From Sphingomonas sp. IBVSS2 (lineage in GTDB: Bacteria; Pseudomonadota; Alphaproteobacteria; Sphingomonadales; Sphingomonadaceae): DNA of 64,000 bases. Location of the stretch: contig NZ_NFUR01000003.1 of assembly GCF_002127225.1 (NCBI RefSeq), forward strand, positions 434,001 through 498,000. The letters run 5' to 3'. The position numbers were made by a program, and so were the translations under genes. Below the pieces are notes generated by a model that saw nothing but the letters and a program-made list of their open reading frames with translations, was not told the DNA's origin and did not search any database. This document shows positions 9,347 through 17,823 of this stretch, piece by piece; position 1 is the stretch's first letter, and each line of letters starts with the position of its first letter.

Positions 9347-10474
9347 ATGAGGACCGCCGCCATCATCGTCGCCGCAGGAAACGGCACCCGCGCCGGGGGC
9401 AGCATGCCCAAGCAGTTCGCGCTGCTGGCCGGCAAGCCGATGCTGGCGCATAGCCACGCCGCCATGACGTCCCATCCGGACATCGACACGGTGCTGGTGG
9501 TAATAGGCCAGGGCCAGGAGGAAGTCCTGCGCGCGGCTCTGGGCGATGCGCCCTTCACCGTCGGCGGCGCGAGCCGTCGCGAGAGCGTGGCCAGCGGGCT
9601 GGCGGCGCTGGAGGAAGCCGATCGGGTGCTGATCCACGACGCCGCCCGCCCCTTCCTGCCCCATGCGGTGATCGACCGGTTGCTGGTGGCGCTGGAGACG
9701 CATGACGGCGCGATTCCTGGGCTGCCGGTGGCGGACACGCTCGTCTCCGCCTCCGGAGCGTCCGTTCCGCGCGACGGGCTGGTGCGCGTGCAGACGCCCC
9801 AGGCCTTCCGCTATGCCGCCATAGCGCAGGCCCATGCCGCCTGGCCCGGAGACGAGGAAGCGACCGACGATGCGCAGATGCTGCGCGCGCTGGGAATGGA
9901 AGTCGCAATCGTGGAAGGCAGCGCGATGCTCGAGAAGATCACCCACCCCGCCGATTTCGCCGCGGCCGAGGCACGGCACGGCGCCGCGATGCGCGTGCGG
10001 ACCGCAACCGGATATGACGTGCACCGCTTCGCCGAGGGCGAGGAACTCTGGCTGGGCGGGGTGCTGGTGCCGCATGCGCGCGGGCTTTCCGGGCACAGCG
10101 ACGCCGATGTCGCGCTGCATGCGATCACCGACGCGCTGCTCGGCACGATCGGCGCGGGCGATATCGGCATGCACTTCCCGCCCAGCGACCCGAAATGGCG
10201 CGGAGCGGCTTCGGCACGGTTCCTGGAACAGGCCGCCACGCTGGTTGCGGCCGAGGGCGGCGTGATCGACTTCATCGACCTGACGATCATCTGCGAGGCC
10301 CCCAAGATCGGGCCGCACCGGGAGACGATCCGGGCAAGCATCGCGGGGATATTGGGGCTGTCGGTATCGGCGGTGAGCGTGAAGGCGACCACGACCGAAC
10401 GGCTGGGCTTCACCGGGCGCGGCGAAGGCATGGCGGCCCAGGCGATCGCCACGGTGCGGGTGCCGGCCGCCTGA
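9347..10474 (+). CDS. ispDF: Bifunctional IspD/IspF isoprenoid biosynthesis enzyme
   Basis: A 375-residue fusion. The IspD half (about 1-218) has the nucleotide-binding start IIVAAGNGTRAGG and makes CDP-methylerythritol; the IspF half (about 220-375) has the metal-binding GYDVHRF and SGHSDADVALHA motifs and forms the cyclic diphosphate. Both act in the cytoplasmic MEP pathway to IPP/DMAPP. The fusion is usual in Alphaproteobacteria; the intervening IspE step is encoded elsewhere. The ATG at 9347 starts exactly at the conserved MRTAAIIVAAG; upstream in-frame residues are not conserved. Confidence 0.97.
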   Translation: MRTAAIIVAAGNGTRAGGSMPKQFALLAGKPMLAHSHAAMTSHPDIDTVLVVIGQGQEEVLRAALGDAPFTVGGASRRESVASGLAALEEADRVLIHDAARPFLPHAVIDRLLVALETHDGAIPGLPVADTLVSASGASVPRDGLVRVQTPQAFRYAAIAQAHAAWPGDEEATDDAQMLRALGMEVAIVEGSAMLEKITHPADFAAAEARHGAAMRVRTATGYDVHRFAEGEELWLGGVLVPHARGLSGHSDADVALHAITDALLGTIGAGDIGMHFPPSDPKWRGAASARFLEQAATLVAAEGGVIDFIDLTIICEAPKIGPHRETIRASIAGILGLSVSAVSVKATTTERLGFTGRGEGMAAQAIATVRVPAA

Positions 10475-10526
10475 AGCCCTCCCGCCCTTGGGGGGCTCAA
10501 CCGCTCGTCCTGGACATTTTCGATTT

Positions 10527-10712
10527 CGTGCGAAGGCGCGGAGATTCTTGTTCGCGCAGAGGCGCAGAGGTGTCTCGCGCCGCGCTAGCGGCGCACGCCA
10601 TTGCAGCGCTTCCGGAACCACCTGCCGCTGCCGCGGCGCTGGAACCAGCCGGGAGCAAAGCCTCTCTGCGCCTCTGCGCGAACCATCCTCTTCTTCTCCG
10701 CGCCTTCGCGTG
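10527..10712. repeat. Long imperfect inverted repeat
   Basis: The left arm (10527-10570) contains GCGAAGGCGCGGAG and TTCGCGCAGAGGCGCAGAG. The right arm (10661-10712) is its reverse complement apart from a short internal stretch, and the arms are about 90 bases apart. The purine-rich GCGCAGAGGCGCAGAG core is a repeated motif by eye. It could be a MITE-like unit or a pair of oppositely inserted dispersed repeats. No open frame or target duplication is evident. Confidence 0.6.
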
Positions 10713-10809
10713 AACGAACAGCTTTTCCGTGCGCCATTGCCCGAGATCCCCGTTTTCGCCGGGATGACGATCGGGAAAGGCTCGCTGCCACATACTCCCC
10801 CTCTCCCCG

Positions 10810-10835
10810 GCCTTCTCCCGGAACGGGGAGAAGGC
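10810..10835. terminator. Perfect 10-bp stem-loop, terminator-like or dispersed repeat
   Basis: GCCTTCTCCC and GGGAGAAGGC pair perfectly around a GGAACG loop. There is no T-run on either side, so it is not a classical Rho-independent terminator. It lies between ispDF and pncC, both on the plus strand, and belongs to the same CCTCTCCC-type repeats seen before folC. Confidence 0.5.
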
Positions 10836-10907
10836 AAAGGCGTCCGGCCCCTTCCGGGAACGAACTGACTCGCGTCGGCAACAATAGGGTGGCAAAGGCC
10901 CGCCCCT

Positions 10908-11444
10908 ATGGACACGATTCTCCCGCCGGAGCTGGTCGCCGCCGCGCGCAAGGTGCTCGACGCCAATCGCGCCGCCGGCCGCCGCGTCGCCGTTGCCGAG
11001 AGCTGCACCGGCGGCCTCGTCTCGGCCGCGCTCACCGAGATTCCCGGCTCGTCGGACGTCTTCGACGCCGGCTTCGTCACTTATTCCAACGAAGCCAAGC
11101 ACGACGTGCTGAAGGTGGGCAGCGACGTGCTGGAGACGTTCGGCTCGGTCTCCATCGCCGTCGCGTGGAGCATGGCGCGGGGCGCGCTGGAACGCACCCA
11201 TGCCGATGTCGCCGTGGCGATCACCGGCATCGCCGGTCCCGATGGCGGCAGCGAGAAGAAGCCGGTGGGCACGGTGGTGTTCGCCCAGGCCATGCGCGGC
11301 GCCGATCCCGATCACATCGTGGCGGACGCCCGCCACTTCGAGAATAACGGCCGCGCCGGCGTGCGGCTTCAGGCGGCGCTGTGCGCGCTCGAGCTGCTGA
11401 TGCCCGGCGCCTCGGCGCCCGAGGCCGACGTCGAATCGCCATAG
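10908..11444 (+). CDS. pncC: Nicotinamide-nucleotide amidase PncC (CinA C-terminal family)
   Basis: A 178-residue stand-alone CinA C-terminal domain. The family motifs are present: VAVAESCTGGLVSAALTEIPGSS near residues 26-48, GFVTYSNEAK, and AITGIAGPDGGS. The enzyme deamidates NMN to nicotinic acid mononucleotide in the cytoplasmic NAD salvage cycle. Its last 76 bp overlap the 3' end of ratA on the other strand. The residues in the overlap (after about 153) still include family-like AGVRLQAALCALELL, so the overlap is not an annotation artefact for this gene. Confidence 0.92.
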   Translation: MDTILPPELVAAARKVLDANRAAGRRVAVAESCTGGLVSAALTEIPGSSDVFDAGFVTYSNEAKHDVLKVGSDVLETFGSVSIAVAWSMARGALERTHADVAVAITGIAGPDGGSEKKPVGTVVFAQAMRGADPDHIVADARHFENNGRAGVRLQAALCALELLMPGASAPEADVESP

Positions 11445-11866
11445 AGGCGCGCCGCGCGCTCCTCGAACGCATTGATCATCTTGCGGAGTGCCCGGTCGAA
11501 CATCTGGCCGGCCAGCATCTCGAACACCCGGTTCTTGAAGGCGAAGTCGACCGAGAAGTCGACCAGGGAGCCGCCCTGCCCGTCCGGACGGAAGCCCCAG
11601 TCGTTGCTCAGGTGCTTGAGCGGGCCATCGACATATTCGATGTGCAGCCCGCCGGGACGCTGCTTCTCGACCTTGGAAGTAAAGGTCTCGCGCAGCCCCT
11701 TGAAGCCGACGATCATGTCCGCAACCATCTGGGTATCGCTGTTCGAGCGCACGCGGATCGCGCTGACCCAGGGCAGGAACTCGGGATAGCGCGCGACGTC
11801 CGCCACCAGGTCGAACATCTGCTCCGGCGTATAGGGAAGCGGGCGCGTTTCGGAATGCTTGGGCAT
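11369..11866 (-). CDS. ratA: RatA/Coq10-type START-domain protein
   Basis: A 165-residue member of the polyketide-cyclase/COQ10 family. It has the typical start RPLPYTPEQMFDLVADVARYPEFLPWV, then FKGLRETFTSKV, the FVEYVDGP-like IEYVDGPLKHL, and FSVDFAFKNRVFEML. In Alphaproteobacteria this family is thought to bind ubiquinone or its precursors; the E. coli homologue was reported to block 70S assembly. The C-terminal 20 residues (GDSTSASGAEAP...) are low complexity and lie over pncC. It follows lipA by about 40 bp on the same strand, an arrangement common in this class. Confidence 0.85.
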   Translation of the reverse strand: MPKHSETRPLPYTPEQMFDLVADVARYPEFLPWVSAIRVRSNSDTQMVADMIVGFKGLRETFTSKVEKQRPGGLHIEYVDGPLKHLSNDWGFRPDGQGGSLVDFSVDFAFKNRVFEMLAGQMFDRALRKMINAFEERAARLYGDSTSASGAEAPGISSSSAHSAA

Positions 11867-11906
11867 CGAACTCAGTTCGTCAACCGGGCGAAAGCCGGGA
11901 TGACGC

Positions 11907-12833
11907 TCATTTTACAGCCTTCGCCAGCTTCGCCTCGCGCGCGGCCTTCATCTCGGCGAAATCCTCGCCGGCATGATAGCTGGAGCGCGTGAGCGGCGAC
12001 GAGGCGACCTGGAGGAAGCCCTTGGCCCGGCCGATCGCGCCATAGGCCTGGAAGGCCTGGGGCGTGACGAACTCCTCGACCTTGGCATGGCGCGGCGTCG
12101 GCTGGAGATATTGGCCCATGGTGAGGAAATCGATGTCGGCCGAGCGCATGTCGTCCATCACCTGGTGCACTTCCAGGCGCTGCTCGCCCAGGCCGAGCAT
12201 GATGCCCGACTTGGTGAAGATCGTCGGATCGAGCCGCTTCACCGTCTCCAGCAGGCGCAGCGATGCATAATAGCGCGCGCCGGGGCGGATGTTCGGGTAG
12301 AGCCTCGGCACCGTCTCGAGATTGTGGTTGTAGACGTCCGGCCGGGCGGCGACGATCGCTTCGACCGCGGCTTCGTGCTTGTTGCGGAAATCGGGCGTGA
12401 GGATCTCGATCGTCGTGGTCGGGTTGGCCTTGCGGATTTCCTGGATCACCTTGACGAACTGCGACGCGCCGCCGTCCGGCAGGTCGTCGCGGTCGACCGA
12501 GGTAATGACGATATGTTCCAGGCCCATCTGCGCGGCGGCCTCGGCCACATGCTGCGGCTCCAGCGGATCGACCTTGCGCGGCATGCCCGTCTTGACGTTG
12601 CAGAAGCGGCAGGCGCGGGTGCAGACGTCGCCCAGGATCATCACCGTGGCATGCTTCTTGGTCCAGCACTCGCCGATGTTCGGACAAGCCGCTTCCTCGC
12701 ACACGGTGACGAGGTTCTTCGCGCGCATCAGCGCCCGCGTCTTGGCGAAGCCTTCCGAAGTGGGCGCTTTCACCCGGATCCAGTCCGGCTTGCGCTGGCG
12801 TTCGGGGCGAGGCTGCGGCGAAAGATCGTTCAT
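11907..12833 (-). CDS. lipA: Lipoyl synthase LipA
   Basis: A 308-residue radical-SAM enzyme that inserts two sulfurs into octanoyl groups on E2/H proteins. Both clusters can be seen: the auxiliary cluster [12 protein letters not shown] and the radical-SAM motif CTRACRFC. The C-terminal SSYHA motif that contacts the auxiliary cluster is also present (RSSYHAGED). The ATG at 12833 (MNDLSPQ) is chosen over an in-frame start at 12935, whose extra residues are not conserved. ratA follows on the same strand. Confidence 0.97.
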   Translation of the reverse strand: MNDLSPQPRPERQRKPDWIRVKAPTSEGFAKTRALMRAKNLVTVCEEAACPNIGECWTKKHATVMILGDVCTRACRFCNVKTGMPRKVDPLEPQHVAEAAAQMGLEHIVITSVDRDDLPDGGASQFVKVIQEIRKANPTTTIEILTPDFRNKHEAAVEAIVAARPDVYNHNLETVPRLYPNIRPGARYYASLRLLETVKRLDPTIFTKSGIMLGLGEQRLEVHQVMDDMRSADIDFLTMGQYLQPTPRHAKVEEFVTPQAFQAYGAIGRAKGFLQVASSPLTRSSYHAGEDFAEMKAAREAKLAKAVK

Positions 12834-12958
12834 GCTGGCCAGATAGAGCGGGTCGGCCGGCGATTCCAGCCCCGGTTGCACTTTCGTCAATCGAAGGCCC
12901 GAGCAACAGTTCGATACAAATCTTGGCAGCCGCACGCGCGGGCGTTAGGGCATCGGCC

Positions 12959-13588
12959 ATGACCGATTTCACCGACCTGCTCGACGGCTATCAGCGTTTC
13001 CGGACCAGCGAGTATCGCCGCCATCGCGACCGGTGGTCGGGCCTGAGCGAGGGGCAGAGCCCGCGGGTGATGGTGATCGCCTGTTCGGACAGCCGAGTCG
13101 ACCCCGCCCAGATCTTCGACACCGTGCCGGGCGAGATCTTCGTGGTGCGCAACGTCGCCAACCTGGTGCCGCCCTTCGAGGACGATGCCAGCCGCCACGG
13201 CGTCTCCGCCGCGCTGGAGTTCGCGGTGAACCAGCTCGAAGTGCCCGAGATACTGGTGCTGGGGCATGGCGCGTGCGGCGGCGTGGCGGCGGCCCTGTCG
13301 CAACGCTTCAAGGGCGCGCCGAACGGCCAGGGCGGCTTCATCGCCCATTGGGTCGACATGCTCGACCCAGCGCGCGAGCGAATCGTCGCGGAGCACGGCA
13401 CCGGGCCCGAGGCGGTGCGCGCGCTGGAACTGGAGACAGTGCGGGTGTCGCTGGTCAACCTGATGACCTTCCCGTTCGTCGCCGAGCGGGTGGCGGCAGG
13501 CAGGCTGAAGCTCCACGGTGCCTATTTCGCCATCGCCGATGGCGTATTGCACGTGATGGACGCGGACGGGGCGTTCGCGCCGGCCTGA
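12959..13588 (+). CDS. Beta-class carbonic anhydrase
   Basis: A 209-residue enzyme that interconverts CO2 and bicarbonate in the cytoplasm. Zinc ligands by motif are Cys42 (ACSDSR), His103 and Cys106 (GHGACGG), with the Asp44-Arg46 dyad typical of the beta class. The ATG at 12959 begins the conserved N-terminus (MTDFTDLLDGYQRF). It diverges from lipA, leaving about 125 bp for both promoters. Bicarbonate supply could serve acetyl-CoA carboxylase and purine/pyrimidine synthesis, but nothing in the context ties it to one pathway. Confidence 0.95.
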   Translation: MTDFTDLLDGYQRFRTSEYRRHRDRWSGLSEGQSPRVMVIACSDSRVDPAQIFDTVPGEIFVVRNVANLVPPFEDDASRHGVSAALEFAVNQLEVPEILVLGHGACGGVAAALSQRFKGAPNGQGGFIAHWVDMLDPARERIVAEHGTGPEAVRALELETVRVSLVNLMTFPFVAERVAAGRLKLHGAYFAIADGVLHVMDADGAFAPA

Positions 13589-13597
13589 CGCGGCGAT

Positions 13598-14272
13598 TCA
13601 GTCCGGCGCGACCGGATGGCCGATCAGATTGACCTGCATCGGCCTATGATCCGGGTGGATGCGGTGCGGGCCGAAACAAAGCAGGCGGAGGATGTCCGAC
13701 GAGCGATTGGCCCAGCTCGCCCAGCTCAAGGGCGAGTCGCCCCGGGCATCGGCCTGGTCCAAGCGCGCACCCGCGGCGAGCAGCGCTTCGATCGATCCGC
13801 GCGTACCGAAGGCGGCGGCGCGGTGGAGCGGCGCTTCGCCATAGGTCCGGCAGTCGCGCATGAAGCAGCCTGTCTCCGCTCCATCGATCGTCGTCCGGTT
13901 CGGATCGGCGCCATGGGCCAGCAATACCCGAACGACCTGCTCGTGCTCGATGCTCTCGAAGCGGTTGAGCGCGGCATGCAGCGGCACCTCGCCGCAATCC
14001 TCGAGCGTACGGTTTGGGTCGGCGCCCTGCTCGAGCAGGAATTCGCAGAGTCGCCAATGGCCGTGAAAGGCCGCGCCGTTCAAGCCCAGCCCTTCACCGA
14101 GCCCGGCCAGCGCCGCGCCCCGGCCAAGCAGGAACCGGATCGCGCTGACATCGCCATAATAGGCGCACCATTGAAGGAGGCTGGCGCCCTCGACCCGGGC
14201 ATCGAAGGCGCCTCCCCCCTCGATCCAGTCGAGGACCAGATCGGTACGCCCGGCTGCTATGCGTTCGAGCAT
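13598..14272 (-). CDS. Ankyrin-repeat protein
   Basis: A 224-residue protein made mostly of ankyrin repeats: GASLLQWCAYYGDVSAIRFLLGRGA, GLNGAAFHGHWRLCEFLLEQGADPN, VPLHAALNRF...VVRVLLAHGADPN and APLHRAAAFGTRGSIEALLAAGA. No signal peptide or membrane helix is visible, so it is probably cytoplasmic and mediates protein contacts. The end (PHRIHPDHRPMQVNLIGHPVAPD) is not repeat-like. It converges with the carbonic anhydrase gene (stops about 10 bp apart). Partner and role are unknown. Confidence 0.8.
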   Translation of the reverse strand: MLERIAAGRTDLVLDWIEGGGAFDARVEGASLLQWCAYYGDVSAIRFLLGRGAALAGLGEGLGLNGAAFHGHWRLCEFLLEQGADPNRTLEDCGEVPLHAALNRFESIEHEQVVRVLLAHGADPNRTTIDGAETGCFMRDCRTYGEAPLHRAAAFGTRGSIEALLAAGARLDQADARGDSPLSWASWANRSSDILRLLCFGPHRIHPDHRPMQVNLIGHPVAPD

Positions 14273-14326
14273 CGGCTGTCTCCGTGCGACGCGCCGTCCC
14301 TGTGCCGGCGTCGAGGTCTTCTAGTC

Positions 14327-15100
14327 CTAGAGCCCCAGCGCCTTCCTCGCGACCTTCTCCACTTCGGGATCGAGCTTGGGCGGCTCCATCGGCACATGCG
14401 CCTCCAGCACGTCGGCGATGGCGGTGAGCGCGGCGATGCGCGCCGCCTTCTTGTCGTTGCCGTCGATCACGATCCAGCGCGCATGCTCGGTGCTGGTGCG
14501 CGCGAACATCTCGTGCATCGCTTCGAGATACTGGGGACGCTTGGCGCGATTGCGATAGTCCTCGAGCCCGGTCTTCCAGCGCTTCCAGGGGTGCTCCAGC
14601 CGATCCCTAAGGCGCTTGTCCTGGGTCTTCTGCGTCACATGGACGAAGACCTTGACCAGCGTGGTGCCCGCCGTGACCTGCTGCGCTTCGAAATCGTTGA
14701 TCTCGTCATAGCCGCGCTCCCATTCGGCACGGTTGGCGAAGCCCTCGACCCGCTCGACGAGGACGCGGCCGTACCAGCTGCGGTCGAAGATCGCGATGTT
14801 GTGCTGGGCGGGCAACCGCCGCCAGAAGCGCCAGAGGAAGTGATGGGCCAATTCCTCCTGGGTGGGGGCGGAGATCGGCCAGACCTCGTAATAGCGCGGG
14901 TCCCATTCGGCGGTAAGGCGCTGGATGATGCCGCCCTTCCCCGCCGCGTCCCAGCCCTCGAACGCGATTATCGCGCGGCGCCGATGGACGATGTGCGCAT
15001 AGTGGATATGGCTCAGCCGCTTCTGGATTTTGGCAAGCGCCTTGTCATAATCGCCGTCGAAATCCTTGCCCGCTTCATAGTCGCCCAGATCAATCTTCAT
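14327..15100 (-). CDS. ppk2: Polyphosphate kinase 2 family protein
   Basis: A 257-residue PPK2. It has Walker A FEGWDAAGKGG (about 48-57), Walker B with catalytic Asp106 (IFDRSWYGR) and the lid region HPWKRWKTGLEDYRNR. Length and motifs fit a single-domain class I-type enzyme, which phosphorylates NDPs (or NMPs) using polyphosphate; which nucleotide is used cannot be read from sequence. The window also encodes PPK1 and PPX about 10 kb away and a Pho-boxed Pit transporter. The gene diverges from the DUF805 gene. Confidence 0.92.
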   Translation of the reverse strand: MKIDLGDYEAGKDFDGDYDKALAKIQKRLSHIHYAHIVHRRRAIIAFEGWDAAGKGGIIQRLTAEWDPRYYEVWPISAPTQEELAHHFLWRFWRRLPAQHNIAIFDRSWYGRVLVERVEGFANRAEWERGYDEINDFEAQQVTAGTTLVKVFVHVTQKTQDKRLRDRLEHPWKRWKTGLEDYRNRAKRPQYLEAMHEMFARTSTEHARWIVIDGNDKKAARIAALTAIADVLEAHVPMEPPKLDPEVEKVARKALGL

Positions 15101-15202
15101 GCCGCCTCCATGCGCGCCGAACGCACGATCCGCCTTGTCGCTCCCGCTGGCAAGCAGGAACGCGTGGCGCTATCCTGGCCGGCGAGAAAAGGGGGAAGCA
15201 CG

Positions 15203-15829
15203 ATGTTCAAGCCGATCACGCACAATCTTGCGGGACTGGCGCGCTTTTCGGGGCGCGACACGCGCGAGACCTTCTGGCCCTATGCCCTGACGCTGTTCGT
15301 GCTGGCGATGGCCGCCTCCGCCCTGGTCGCGATGCCGGCGATACTCGGGACGATGGCGAAGATGCAGCGCTTCGCGGCCGAGCATCCCGACCAGGCCACC
15401 GTCCGGCAGGGCCCCGGCTCCTATTCGATCCAGATCCACGGCTCCCATCCCGAGCTGATGCCCGACATGGGGGGCATCCTGCCCGGATTGGCGATCGTGC
15501 TGCTCGTCTTCGTGGTGCTGGTGGCCGCCGCGGTGGTGCGGCGGCTGCACGATCGCGGGAAGAGCGGCGCCTGGGCGCTGCCGCCCCTGATCTTCCTTGC
15601 GATCGGCATGATGCTGATGCCACGGCTGTTCGACGCCGCGCAAGGCGCGCCGAACCTGTCGCTGCTGCCCCTGCTGTTCGCCAACAACCTGCTCTATCTT
15701 GCCTCGCTCGGCTGGCTCCTGGTCCTGCTCGCGGGCGACGGGACGGCGGGCCCCAATCGCCATGGCGAGGACCCGACGCCTGCGGAAGTGCGCCAGCGCC
15801 GGCGATCGCCGCCGCGCCCGCGCGACTGA
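15203..15829 (+). CDS. DUF805 membrane protein
   Basis: A 208-residue inner-membrane protein. It has the DUF805 signature: the N-terminal RFSGRDTRETFWPYALTLFV and the RRLHDRGKSGAWAL motif before the later helices, and ends GTAGPNRHGEDPTP as in the family. About four membrane helices are expected. The ATG at 15203 follows GGGGGAA and is the only start that gives family length; the frame is open far upstream but that is antisense to ppk2 and an ankyrin gene. The tail is basic (RQRRRSPPRPRD). Function is unknown. Confidence 0.85.
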   Translation: MFKPITHNLAGLARFSGRDTRETFWPYALTLFVLAMAASALVAMPAILGTMAKMQRFAAEHPDQATVRQGPGSYSIQIHGSHPELMPDMGGILPGLAIVLLVFVVLVAAAVVRRLHDRGKSGAWALPPLIFLAIGMMLMPRLFDAAQGAPNLSLLPLLFANNLLYLASLGWLLVLLAGDGTAGPNRHGEDPTPAEVRQRRRSPPRPRD

Positions 15830-15842
15830 GCGGCCTGCCGGA

Positions 15843-16364
15843 TCAGTTCGGCGCGTCGGCCGCCATCTCCGCCTGCATCGCCTTGATCTCCGCGGGCGAC
15901 ATCGGCGGGCCATAGGTATCCTCGCCGCATTTGTCGTGCAGCGCCTGGGAAGCGGCGACCATGCGTTCGCTCAGGGCGATCTGGCGATCCATCGACGCCT
16001 GCATGTCCTTGGGCATGCCGCGCATCCCGGCGCCCGCCGCCCGCGACACCAGCGAGCCGACCATGCCGCCCCCCGGTATCATCGACAGCAGCCCGGCTGC
16101 GCGCATCGTGTCCTGGCGCGCCCGCAGCTTCTTCTGCATGTCGTTGGCCTGTTTCGACATCGCCACGCCCTCACGCTGGATGTCGATCTCGATCTGGGAG
16201 ACCTCGGCGCGCAGCGCGGTGCAGGCGGGGTCCCTCGCGGGGGCGCGCGGCTGGGCGGGGGCGGCGACCGGTGGCGCCTGGGCCGCTGGAGCCTCCTGCG
16301 CCACAGCCGGGCCGGGAAGCAGCGCCGCGACGGCGAAGATCGACATGCACGGGTTTCGAACCAT
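15843..16364 (-). CDS. Exported protein of unknown function
   Basis: A 173-residue protein with a signal peptide (hydrophobic core SIFAVAALLPG, cleavage likely after AVAQ), a proline/alanine-rich linker, and a helical region with two cysteines (PACTALR, HDKCGED) that may form a disulfide in the periplasm. A glycine-rich stretch (LLSMIPGGGMVGSLV) could be an amphipathic or membrane-inserting hairpin. I do not recognise the family. It begins 2 bp after the stop of the upstream serine hydrolase on the same strand, so the two are probably one operon. Confidence 0.75.
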   Translation of the reverse strand: MVRNPCMSIFAVAALLPGPAVAQEAPAAQAPPVAAPAQPRAPARDPACTALRAEVSQIEIDIQREGVAMSKQANDMQKKLRARQDTMRAAGLLSMIPGGGMVGSLVSRAAGAGMRGMPKDMQASMDRQIALSERMVAASQALHDKCGEDTYGPPMSPAEIKAMQAEMAADAPN

Positions 16365-16366
16365 GA

Positions 16367-17740
16367 TCAGTCGTCCATTGGAGGATGGAGATCGGTGATC
16401 TTGCCCGCGGCATCGACCGCGAAGCGCCAGAGCATCGTCTGGTTCTGGAAAGTGATCGCGTAGCGGCGGACATGCTCGTCCTTGCCCGGCGCATCCTCGA
16501 TCAGACTCACCTGCTGGACCGGCCCGAGCGCGGCGAGCAGCGCTTGGCCGAAATCCTCGAGAAACGGCACCGGCCCCTGCAGCGCGCTGGCGGCATAGCG
16601 GCCGCGATCGAGCTTGCCGGCCGCCGCCTCGGCCAGCGCGGCGCGCATCAGCGCGGTGAGCGCGGGCGCGCCGTCGGGCAGCGCCGCGGGCGGCGGCGGC
16701 GCGGGCAGATAGAAATCGGCGACGCGGCGCGCCAGCAGCGGATAGTAACGCTGCTGGTTGGTGAGCACGATAACCGTCAGCCCCTCCCCCTCGGCATGGA
16801 GGATGTCGGCCAGCGCCGGGCCGCCGCTATGCCCCACCACCTTGACGCCATGCCAGGTGCCGGCGGTCCACCCCACGCCGAACCCCGCCGGCTTGCCGGT
16901 CTTCAGCAGGGGCGGCGTCTGGAGCAGCGCCCGGCTCTCGGGCTTGAGCAATTCGCCCCGATCGAGCGCCGCGAACAGTGCCGCGAGATCGCGGGCCGAG
17001 CTGAACAGGCCGCCTGCCGCATAGCCGGTCTCGCCATAGAGGAAGCCGCTGATCCGCTGCTCGCCATCCTTCCAGGCATGGACGGTCGCGCGCCGCGCCA
17101 GGGGCAGCGCCGAGCGGAACGGCCCCCATTGACGCTCGTCGTTGAAGCCGGTGTCCATCAGGCCGAGCGGCGCGCAGATCTCGTCGCGGAAGATCGCGGC
17201 GATGCCCTTGCCCGCCGCCTTCTCCATCACCGCGCGCAGCACGACGAAATCGGTGAAGCCGTAGCGCGTCTCGGTGCCGGGCGCATAGGCGAGCGGCGCC
17301 TTCTGTGCGGCGGCAACGGTCGCCGCCACACTGTCCTCATGCTCGCCAAGCTGCTCGGACAGGCCGGAGCTGTGGCTGGCGAGCTGGAGGATCGTGATCC
17401 CGCGCCAGGCGGCGGGGGCATCGGGAAAGAAGCGGTCCAGCGTGTCGTCGAGGCGCAGCTTGCCGGCCTCGACCAGCCGCATCAATGCGATACCGGTGAA
17501 GATCTTGGTCGCCGAAGCGGTCTGGAAGCGCGTCTCGGGGGTAACCGGCGCCTCCCATTCGAGATTGGCGAGGCCGTAGCTGCGCACCGTCTCGACCTTG
17601 CCCTTGCGCACCACCGCGACGGCGACGCCCGGGATATGCCCCACTTCCATCTGGCGGCGGACATAGTCGTCGATCCCGTCGGCCCGCACGGGCACCGCCG
17701 CGACCATGGCCAAGGCGGCCGCCATTCCCAACATGCGCAT
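16367..17740 (-). CDS. Periplasmic serine hydrolase (beta-lactamase class C / family VIII esterase-like)
   Basis: A 457-residue protein with a signal peptide (cleavage near ARA, residue 20). The nucleophile motif is S76-A-T-K79. The second motif is Y160-G-F162, so the usual Asn of YxN is replaced by Phe. The third motif is GHSGG. A C-terminal region after about 350 has no obvious catalytic residues. The altered second motif makes a peptidase or esterase role more likely than beta-lactam hydrolysis. GGAGGG precedes the ATG at 17740. It forms a unit with the exported protein that follows. Confidence 0.85.
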   Translation of the reverse strand: MRMLGMAAALAMVAAVPVRADGIDDYVRRQMEVGHIPGVAVAVVRKGKVETVRSYGLANLEWEAPVTPETRFQTASATKIFTGIALMRLVEAGKLRLDDTLDRFFPDAPAAWRGITILQLASHSSGLSEQLGEHEDSVAATVAAAQKAPLAYAPGTETRYGFTDFVVLRAVMEKAAGKGIAAIFRDEICAPLGLMDTGFNDERQWGPFRSALPLARRATVHAWKDGEQRISGFLYGETGYAAGGLFSSARDLAALFAALDRGELLKPESRALLQTPPLLKTGKPAGFGVGWTAGTWHGVKVVGHSGGPALADILHAEGEGLTVIVLTNQQRYYPLLARRVADFYLPAPPPPAALPDGAPALTALMRAALAEAAAGKLDRGRYAASALQGPVPFLEDFGQALLAALGPVQQVSLIEDAPGKDEHVRRYAITFQNQTMLWRFAVDAAGKITDLHPPMDD

Positions 17741-17823
17741 GAAAACCCTCCCGACACGAGCGGGGCGGGACTATCCGGCGCGCCGCCACCTCGGGAACGG
17801 CGCTGCGACCAAAGCCGACATTC

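Larger units (their letters stand above)
10475..10907. repeat. Repeat-filled intergenic gap between ispDF and pncC
   Basis: A 433-base stretch with no convincing gene. It holds three kinds of short inverted repeat next to each other: a long imperfect one with arms at 10527-10570 and 10661-10712, a REP-like unit at 10746-10765 (ATCCC ... GGGAT around CGTTTTCGCC), and a perfect 10-bp stem at 10810-10835. The third resembles inverted repeats found near purN and folC in this window. The mixture suggests an insertion hot spot for small non-autonomous repeats. Confidence 0.7.

Noticed and set aside
10527..10712. CRISPR-like array
   Set aside because: There are only two copies, in inverted orientation, and no regularly spaced direct repeats or cas genes.
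9071..11080. A 669-codon minus-strand frame across ispDF
   Set aside because: It lies antisense to the conserved IspDF fusion and runs through the repeat-filled gap; no motif.
13616..15202. Long N-terminal extension of the DUF805 gene
   Set aside because: The extension is antisense to the ankyrin and PPK2 genes, while the DUF805 fold and a good ribosome site begin at 15203.
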